A stretch of 64,000 bases of DNA from Streptomyces physcomitrii (GTDB taxonomy: Bacteria; Actinomycetota; Actinomycetes; Streptomycetales; Streptomycetaceae): assembly GCF_012273655.1 (NCBI RefSeq), contig NZ_JAAWWP010000018.1, forward strand, positions 1 to 64,000, given 5' to 3'. Positions 58,582-64,000 of this stretch are shown in pieces (position 1 is the first letter of the stretch; every line of letters begins with the position of its first letter). A model generated the notes under the pieces. It saw nothing but the letters and a program-made list of their open reading frames with translations, ran no database searches and was not told the DNA's origin. The position numbers and the translations under genes are program-made.

Positions 58582-59230
58582 GCTTGCGCGTCAGGCTCGT
58601 GACTTCGCCAGGGATCTGCAATACACACTGAACGCCACGATCTGCAGCGATGTACGCATCATGGCTGTCCAGCGACCGTCACGGACGCTGGACGTCTTCA
58701 CTGTGGGTTCAGGTCTCTCTCGTCAGAACCTGACGCAACCAGAGGGTTTCCCCGTCCGGATCGACAAGAAGGCCCCTCGGCTGTGGATGAACCTCAGCTA
58801 CCAGGTGCACTTAGATCATGAGCAGAAATACCTAACGGTAAGTAAGTCGTACTGTGGCATCTTCTCCGACGCGGATCTGAAGACGGCCCTCTGCCACTTC
58901 GATTTCGAGCGCGAGAAGGAGCAGTACACGGCCGCGCACCTCCAGGTCTACGGACAGTCCGCGGCGTTGCAGGCCCTGAACAGAGAAGGCGACCGCAAGA
59001 GAGCGCTGGACAAGATCCACTTTCCAGTCGGCGGCAAGCGTTTCCGGCCGAGCCTGGAGGACGTCATCGAGTTTCTCGTCAACGAGCGGCTGGCTGAGCC
59101 CCGGGAGGGCTGGGAGCAGGTGGTCGAGGAGGGCCGGAACCGATTCCATCGCAGCCAGTTGCGTGCGGCGATGCGACGTGACACGGCACTCGTCGAGGAA
59201 TTCATGCGCGAGCAACAGCAACAGTCGTAG
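58571..59230 (+). CDS. hypothetical protein containing a TTA codon
   Basis: A 219-residue protein starting TTG. It contains the only in-frame TTA leucine codon I found in the window (58811-58813, in YQVHLDHE), so its translation should depend on the bldA tRNA and be developmentally delayed. The N-terminal half is mixed beta; the C-terminal part is helical and ends in poly-Gln (EFMREQQQQS). GC content is lower than the neighbours, suggesting transfer. It overlaps the small acidic gene by 11 bases. Confidence 0.65.
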   Translation: MTFELARQARDFARDLQYTLNATICSDVRIMAVQRPSRTLDVFTVGSGLSRQNLTQPEGFPVRIDKKAPRLWMNLSYQVHLDHEQKYLTVSKSYCGIFSDADLKTALCHFDFEREKEQYTAAHLQVYGQSAALQALNREGDRKRALDKIHFPVGGKRFRPSLEDVIEFLVNERLAEPREGWEQVVEEGRNRFHRSQLRAAMRRDTALVEEFMREQQQQS

Positions 59231-59343
59231 AGACGCTTATGTGGCGCGGTCGGCAGCCTGCTGGCCGCGCCCACGCGTGTACCGCGCCCCTCGCCAACTC
59301 CCGCTCCGGACCGCCCTCTTGAGTAGCGGTCGCCTCACCCTCG

Positions 59344-60429
59344 TCACGGCACGCGATGAGCCCGGGGGGTGAGCACCCCCCGGTACCACCCCGCGTACTC
59401 CGCCAGCCGAATCGCCGTGCCCGGGCCGGGAGTTGTGCCCGCCGTCTGCCAGGCCTCCGTGCGGTACCAGCGGTCCTCGGTGAGCATCCGGGCCTGGTGG
59501 GGGGTGACGCGGCCGGGGGTGTCCCGCACCCGGTCGAGGTACTGCTCGGCGGTCAGGGAGGCGGTGGGTGCCGCCAGGCCCAGGTGGCGGGTGAGCAGGG
59601 CCGCGAACTCGTGCAGCGGGACGGGGTCCGGGTGCGCGGCGTGCTGGATGCCGGGGGTCAAGTCGTCGGGGCTCAGGGCGAGTTCGGTGAGGAGGGCGGC
59701 GAGGTCGTCCACCGCGACGAAGGAGAGCAGGGCGCGTCCCTCGGCGGGGAGGGCGGGGACGCGGTGCAGGAGTTCGGCGAGGGCGGGGACCACCCACTTG
59801 TCGCCGGGGCCGAGGACGAAGGGGGCGCGCAGCACGGTGCCGCCCGCGGCGAGTACGGCCTGCTCGGCGGCGAGGCGGCTGCGGCTGGTCGGGGAGGCCG
59901 GCGCGGGCGGCAGCTCCTGCGCGCTCAGGCCGCGGTGCGGGCCCGGGCCGTAGACGGCGGTGGTGCTGACGTACAGGACGCGGCGCACCCCGGCCCGCTC
60001 GGCCGCGGCGAGCAGGTCCCGGGTGCCCTGCGCGTTGACCGCCTCGCAGGCGGCGGCGTCACCGCCGACGTACGAGGCGCAGTGCACCAGGGTGTCGGCG
60101 CCCTCGCAGGCGGCGCGTAGCGAGGGCACGTCGGTCAGGTCGCCGGCGCAGAACTCGACGCCGGGCTGCCAGCCGCGGCTGCCGGGATCGGGGAACTGCC
60201 GTACGAGAGCGGTGAGATGGCGTGGACGTGGAGGTCGGCCCTCGACGCGCGGGGCCGGCACCACGGGCCGAGGGCGGGGCAGCCCGCGGGCGGGCGCGGC
60301 CAAAGCGCCCGGGTCGGGGCAACCGGGCCGGTGCGCCGACCCGTTGAGGCGCTCGGCCAGGACCCGCAGTACCGCCGAGCCGATGAACCCGGTCGCTCCG
60401 GTGAGGAGGAGCCGTCCGCGGGCGGTCAC
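59344..60429 (-). CDS. NAD(P)-dependent epimerase/dehydratase beside afsA
   Basis: A 361-residue extended SDR. Rossmann start GRLLLTGATGFIGSAVLRVL, ADTLVHCASYVGGD, catalytic Ser in YVSTTAVYGPGP; the expected YxxxK is replaced by a stretch with SRSRLAAEQ, so the active site may be altered. A Pro/Arg-rich insertion (~35-75) is unusual. GTG at 60429 overlaps the afsA-type stop (GTGA), so it is probably involved in making or modifying a butyrolactone/furan signal, a role known for other dehydratases or reductases next to afsA genes. Confidence 0.8.
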   Translation of the reverse strand: MTARGRLLLTGATGFIGSAVLRVLAERLNGSAHRPGCPDPGALAAPARGLPRPRPVVPAPRVEGRPPRPRHLTALVRQFPDPGSRGWQPGVEFCAGDLTDVPSLRAACEGADTLVHCASYVGGDAAACEAVNAQGTRDLLAAAERAGVRRVLYVSTTAVYGPGPHRGLSAQELPPAPASPTSRSRLAAEQAVLAAGGTVLRAPFVLGPGDKWVVPALAELLHRVPALPAEGRALLSFVAVDDLAALLTELALSPDDLTPGIQHAAHPDPVPLHEFAALLTRHLGLAAPTASLTAEQYLDRVRDTPGRVTPHQARMLTEDRWYRTEAWQTAGTTPGPGTAIRLAEYAGWYRGVLTPRAHRVP

Positions 60430-61430
60430 CGGGGTGGGGCGGGGTGCTGGTGGGGGAACGCGGATTCCGCGTCCTGGATGCGCAGGAGGCCGCGGGCGAC
60501 CGTCTCCTCGTCCTGGGTCAGGGTCACCGCGACGGGTATCTGCCCGTGCGGTACGGGGCCGGTCGACTCGGCGTCCTGGGGCCCGAGTTGGCGGGCGGTG
60601 AGATAGCAGGGGCGGTCGAGTTCGACGTACTTGCTGAACTCGGCGCTGACGTAGGGCGCGAGGGCGTGCTCGAAGCCGGTGGCGAGCTGGGCGGCCTGCC
60701 GCATCGCCTCCAGGATGCCGCGGCCGGGGACGTGGTCGCTCTGGCTGTCGAAGATGACCGGGTGGGCCGGGTCGGCGCGCAGCAGCAGGGTGCCGGGGCG
60801 GCCGGAGGCGGCGAGCATCACGTCCCCCGGCTCGGCGCCGGTGAGCCCGTGCGGCACGGGCGAGGGCACCTCGATCTGGACGGAGTCGGCGCGGCCGGGG
60901 CGCAGCCGCCGATAGGCCGCGGGCGAGACGCAGTTGGCGGCGGCGCCGCCGCGGCCGACCAGGATGCCCTCGCAGTACAGCTCGACCTCGACCCGGATCA
61001 CGGCCAGCCGCTTGCCGCGCATCTTGATCTCGCGGGCGTGCACGGCGGCCGTGGCCGGGGCGCCGAGCGCGGCGACGACCGGGTGGTCCGGCACCTCGTA
61101 GTGCAGGTCCCACAGGAGGAACTGGTTGTCCAGCGGGGCGTGGTAGGCGGCGTGGGCGAGGGCGGTGCCGGCCTGGCGGATCGTCTCGGCGATCAGCATC
61201 GGGTTCTGCCTGCCGCGCACCGGGCGGAACAGGGCGTGCGTCTGGGGCCAGCGGACGGCGAAGTGGTAGCTGTCGGTGTCCACTTGGCGGAAGTGGGTGA
61301 GGAGGACGTCCGCATCGTCGGCGCGGTGGACGATCTGGCGCGGAACGGAGGTGACATCCGGGGAGTCCACGGCGAGGTGGCGCTGGGCGGCGTGAACGGG
61401 CTGACCGGATGCGGCGACGATCAAGCTCAT
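60426..61430 (-). CDS. AfsA/ScbA-type gamma-butyrolactone synthase
   Basis: A 334-residue protein with two AfsA hot-dog repeats: HRADDADVLLTHFRQVDTDS then RGRQNPMLIAETIRQAG (~35-85), and ADPAHPVIFDSQSDHVPGRG then MLEAMRQAA-like GILEAMRQAAQLATG (~215-255). It catalyses acyl transfer from a beta-ketoacyl thioester to dihydroxyacetone phosphate, the first step to A-factor-like signals. ATG at 61430 has a strong GGGGAG. It is divergent from an ScbR-type receptor, as in S. coelicolor scbA/scbR, with ARE sites between. Confidence 0.9.
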   Translation of the reverse strand: MSLIVAASGQPVHAAQRHLAVDSPDVTSVPRQIVHRADDADVLLTHFRQVDTDSYHFAVRWPQTHALFRPVRGRQNPMLIAETIRQAGTALAHAAYHAPLDNQFLLWDLHYEVPDHPVVAALGAPATAAVHAREIKMRGKRLAVIRVEVELYCEGILVGRGGAAANCVSPAAYRRLRPGRADSVQIEVPSPVPHGLTGAEPGDVMLAASGRPGTLLLRADPAHPVIFDSQSDHVPGRGILEAMRQAAQLATGFEHALAPYVSAEFSKYVELDRPCYLTARQLGPQDAESTGPVPHGQIPVAVTLTQDEETVARGLLRIQDAESAFPHQHPAPPR

Positions 61431-61485
61431 CTGATTCTCCCCCCTTGCGTGAGAAGCGGGGCGCCTCTCGTGTGGTGACGATACC

Positions 61486-61511
61486 AAAAAAACCACCGGA
61501 CCGGTTTGTTT
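61486..61511. promoter_or_regulatory. ARE-like operator upstream of the afsA-type gene
   Basis: A 26-base imperfect palindrome with arms AAAAAAACC and CGGTTTGTTT. The right arm matches the published autoregulatory-element half-site CGGTTTKTTT exactly. It lies 56 bases before the afsA-type start, placing it in that promoter. Confidence 0.8.
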
Positions 61512-61710
61512 GGGTCTCAAACATTCTTTGTCATCTTCGGCCGCGATTCGAGGCGGCCGAGATAACGGACAGAACGGCGAATTACCAGAGATTTCGGCCC
61601 GGTGACGCCGGTAACGCAGGTGCCGAAGCACAGCTCACACGAGCCCGGGGGCGCTCGGCAATCGCTGGCTGGAACCCTTTACCCGGCAAAGAGGGGAATC
61701 CCCTGCCCGC

Positions 61711-61735
61711 ACAAAACAAACCGGTGCTCACGTAG
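61711..61735. promoter_or_regulatory. ARE-like operator upstream of the receptor gene
   Basis: The sequence ACAAAACAAACCGGTGCTCA contains, on the minus strand, the same CGGTTTGTTT half-site as the operator at 61486; the other arm is degenerate. It is 78 bases before the receptor start, consistent with autorepression by the receptor. Confidence 0.7.
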
Positions 61736-61812
61736 ACTGGACAGATCGTCACCCCCTTGTTGATTACCCGGCGCGAAGCGGGTGAACGCGAGCAACATCC
61801 GGAGGCAAACGA

Positions 61813-62559
61813 ATGGCGAAGCAGGCGCGTGCCGTGCAGACGCGGCGCTCGATCGTGGAAGCCGCCGCGAGCGTCTTCGACGACTACGGCTACGAACGCG
61901 CCGCCATCTCCGAGATACTGCGCCGGGCGAACGTCACCAAGGGTGCTCTCTACTTCCATTTCCAGTCCAAGGAAGCCATCGCCCAGGCGATCATGGACGA
62001 GCAGACGGCGACCGTCGACTTCACCTCGCACGAGCGCGCGGGCGGCTCCCCGCTCCAGGCACTCGTCGACGGCGGCCAGCAGTTCGCGTACGCACTGCGG
62101 CACGACCCGATGGCGCGGGCCGGCACCAGGCTCTCCATAGAAGGCGTCTTCTTCGGGGGGCCGCACCCCTGGGGCGACTGGTTCGACACCACCGCCCACC
62201 TCCTGAAGGAGGGCAAGGCGCGCGGCGAGGTGCTGCCGCACGTGGATCCGGAGACCACGGCCGAGCTGATCGTCTCCTCGTTCACCGGGATCCAGCTGAT
62301 CTCCGAGTCGGTCACCAAGCGTGCCGATCTGCGGGAGCGCGTCGCCCAGTTGTGGCGGCACCTGCTGCCCGGCATCGCCAACCCCGCCGTCATCTCCTGG
62401 ATCAAGACCGAGGGCACCCTCCAGCTGGAGGAGCTGGCGGCGCTGGAGGAGAAGGAGCGCGGCGCGGCCCCGGACGAGCGCGGCGCGGGCGGCGACATCG
62501 ATGCCGCCGCCGGGTCCCCGGAGGCCGGAGACCTCGACCGCATAGACCGCGTCGGCTGA
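61813..62559 (+). CDS. ScbR/ArpA-type gamma-butyrolactone receptor
   Basis: A 248-residue TetR-family repressor. The DNA-binding domain AVQTRRSIVEAAASVFDDYG then ANVTKGALYFHFQSK is near-canonical for butyrolactone receptors, and the ligand domain has the expected Trp region (GGPHPWGDWFDTT, near the conserved Trp of this family). An acidic 25-residue tail (GAGGDIDAAAGSPEAGDLDR) makes it longer than the usual ~215. It would repress the divergent afsA-type gene and itself until its ligand accumulates. Confidence 0.9.
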   Translation: MAKQARAVQTRRSIVEAAASVFDDYGYERAAISEILRRANVTKGALYFHFQSKEAIAQAIMDEQTATVDFTSHERAGGSPLQALVDGGQQFAYALRHDPMARAGTRLSIEGVFFGGPHPWGDWFDTTAHLLKEGKARGEVLPHVDPETTAELIVSSFTGIQLISESVTKRADLRERVAQLWRHLLPGIANPAVISWIKTEGTLQLEELAALEEKERGAAPDERGAGGDIDAAAGSPEAGDLDRIDRVG

Positions 62560-63182
62560 GGCAGCCGCACCCGCGCCTGCTCCCGCGGCCCCGGGCACCT
62601 CGCGCAACGCGCCGGTCCCGTACGTCACTTCGCGCCCCGCGAGCACTTCGGACTCCGCGGTCGCGTCCCCCGCGGTCGCCCGCCGTGCGCTCGCCGCCGC
62701 GCCCCCTGTACGCGGCGGGAGCGCACCGGCCGGCCGGAGCGTGAAGGATCCGCTCCCCGGTGACTCACCTTTCCCGCACGGCGGTCGAGGGCGTCCCGAG
62801 AGGGCATGGCGGGTTCGCCGCGGACTTCTCGCATCGCGTTCACGCCCTCCCCTCCCTGACCGACTCCCCCGGCCGCGGCCCCCCAGGGCCCCGGCTCCGG
62901 CCGTCCGGTGGGCTGAGCATAAAACCGGGTGCCTGGTTTATCAATCGTCAGCATTTGTGACCTCGCCCGCTTCCTTCGCACGGTTCGCGCCAGGAACCAC
63001 GGGGGTTCACGCCAGAAAACAGTGGAGCCGACACACAGTTGACGGACCGGTCGGTCTGTTTTTAGGCTGTGCAGTGTCAGAGTCAGGTTCGGCGACTGCC
63101 AACGGCCGTGGCCGAACCGTGCGTATCTCCACGTACCCATCGCGCACACGCGGTGGCGGGCCGAGCATCGGGGCGGTGTGAA
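62560..63182. promoter_or_regulatory. 623-bp region with ARE-like sites before the second receptor
   Basis: No gene is supported. At 62919-62942 an inverted repeat with AAAACCGGG and CTGGTTTAT arms resembles an ARE. At 63039-63068 TTGACG and TAGGCT are separated by 18 bases, a good vegetative promoter, with a near-palindrome GACGGACCGGTCGGTC (63043-63058) in the spacer. The second receptor starts 115 bases downstream. Confidence 0.65.
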
Positions 63183-63947
63183 GTGGCACTTCAGGAACGA
63201 GCCGAGAGAACCAGGGCGAAGCTGATCCAGGCCGCGGCGACCGTCTTCGACGAGGTCGGATACCAGCGGGCCACCCTGATGACCATCAGCGAACAGGCGA
63301 AGGTGACCAAGGGCGGGCTGTCCTTCCACTTCACCACCAAGGCCGAACTGGGCCGCGCCGTCCAGGCCGAGGCCAGTTCGCTCTCCGCGGCGGTCCTGGA
63401 GGACCTGGCCGAGCGGCAGGGCCCCGCCCTGGAGATCGTGGTCGAAATGACGCACGCGCTGGCCGAGTTGCTCACCGCGGACGTGGTGGTGCGCGCGGGG
63501 ACCCGCCTGGCCCAGGAGTTCGAGAGCCCCCAGGACCCGGCCCTCAACGCGCAGGTCTACTGGCTGAGCACGCTGCACCGGATGCTCAACCGCGCGGTCG
63601 TGGACGGCAGTCTGGCCCCCGGCACCGATGTGCGGGCGGCGACCGCCCTGATCATGTCGGTGACCATGGGCGCCGAGCGGCTGACCAGCACCCCGTACCA
63701 GTGGGCCGCGCTCGGGCGCCCGGAGGTTCCGGCGGAGAGCACCCAGCAGTGGATGTCCCGGATGTGGCGGGTGCTGCGCCCGACGCTGGCGGCCGCCCCC
63801 GGCCCCCGGCACAGCGCCGCCGCTGCCGCGGGGGGCTCTCCACTCCCCTCCGGGGGCTCCCCGTTGAGCAGCGTGCCCGCGCCCGGACTGCCCTCGGGCA
63901 GCAGCGGCACCGTACGGCAGCTGGTCCCCGGCCGCCTGCGCGGCTGA
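63183..63947 (+). CDS. second butyrolactone-receptor-like TetR regulator
   Basis: A 254-residue TetR protein. MALQERAERTRAKLIQAAAT then EQAKVTKGGLSFHFTTKAEL is receptor-like, but ALYFHF of true receptors is GLSFHF and the ligand domain lacks the conserved PWxDW motif, so it may be a pseudo-receptor that binds other ligands (compare JadR2/ScbR2). The C-terminus is Pro/Gly/Ser-rich low complexity (~205-254). GTG at 63183 follows GGTGTGAA. An operator palindrome in its promoter suggests autoregulation or control by the first receptor. Confidence 0.8.
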   Translation: MALQERAERTRAKLIQAAATVFDEVGYQRATLMTISEQAKVTKGGLSFHFTTKAELGRAVQAEASSLSAAVLEDLAERQGPALEIVVEMTHALAELLTADVVVRAGTRLAQEFESPQDPALNAQVYWLSTLHRMLNRAVVDGSLAPGTDVRAATALIMSVTMGAERLTSTPYQWAALGRPEVPAESTQQWMSRMWRVLRPTLAAAPGPRHSAAAAAGGSPLPSGGSPLSSVPAPGLPSGSSGTVRQLVPGRLRG

Positions 63948-64000
63948 ACGCCGCACCCTTCAGTCCTCCCCCCACGGAAGAGGCCGGCCCCGCACATCGC

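Noticed and set aside
59344..63947. Butyrolactone island considered part of an antibiotic biosynthetic cluster
   Set aside because: No polyketide, peptide or tailoring enzymes appear in the window; a cluster could start beyond the right edge but is not visible.

Overview
The window is high-GC actinobacterial chromosome, almost certainly Streptomyces. GC-rich third codon positions, many GTG starts, 4-base ATGA/GTGA overlaps, one rare in-frame TTA codon, a gamma-butyrolactone synthase/receptor pair and the futalosine menaquinone pathway all fit. Menaquinone genes occur at the left end (mqnC, cut by the window edge), the middle (mqnA) and the right (mqnE, a UbiX-type gene, mqnP, mqnL). This resembles the spread of these genes in S. 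coelicolor (from memory SCO4490-SCO4550), so the window looks like core chromosome with accessory blocks set into it.

0.4-20.4 kb holds a tight-adherence (Tad/Flp) pilus locus on the minus strand. The main operon runs cpaB-like, tadZ, tadA, tadB, tadC, flp and three TadE/TadG-like pseudopilins (20441 down to 13648). A large membrane LysM/BTAD regulator and the prepilin peptidase lie further on (4617 down to 434). Between the two parts sits an accessory block of about 8 kb: a lipoprotein/secreted-protein pair, a T7SS-effector-like gene, a duplicated small gene whose first copy is frameshifted at a G9 run, a MITE, and an IS5-family element inserted beside the MITE at the same CTAG. A second copy of the lipoprotein/secreted-protein pair lies just beyond the other end of the Tad operon (21043-22718).

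22.9-36.2 kb is a compact type VII (ESX/WXG100-like) region. Two four-gene modules (small WXG100-like protein, large effector-like protein, two accessory proteins) face each other tail to tail, 24117-27044 on plus and 30037-27103 on minus. They are followed by a third WXG100-like gene and, divergently, a 1562-residue EccC/EssC-type ATPase. No eccB, eccD, eccE or mycP is present. Membrane-protein genes flank the block. A Nudix hydrolase and a membrane Ser/Thr kinase follow.

39.6-48.8 kb is housekeeping: mqnA, a cold-shock gene with a structured leader, a long-chain acyl-CoA ligase, and a thiolase gene divergent from a fabG4-like/MaoC-dehydratase pair, with palindromes between them and a TetR regulator next door. 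48.9-57.2 kb has the mqnE and ubiX-mqnL-mqnP group, an Lrp/AsnC regulator, a 43-residue small protein, and a translationally coupled streptogramin acetyltransferase (Vat-like) plus streptogramin lyase (Vgb-like) pair.

57.3-64 kb is accessory: small hypothetical genes including a TTA-containing pair, then a gamma-butyrolactone signalling island (AfsA-type synthase with a coupled epimerase, divergent ScbR-type receptor, a second receptor-like TetR gene) with several ARE-like palindromes in its promoter regions.
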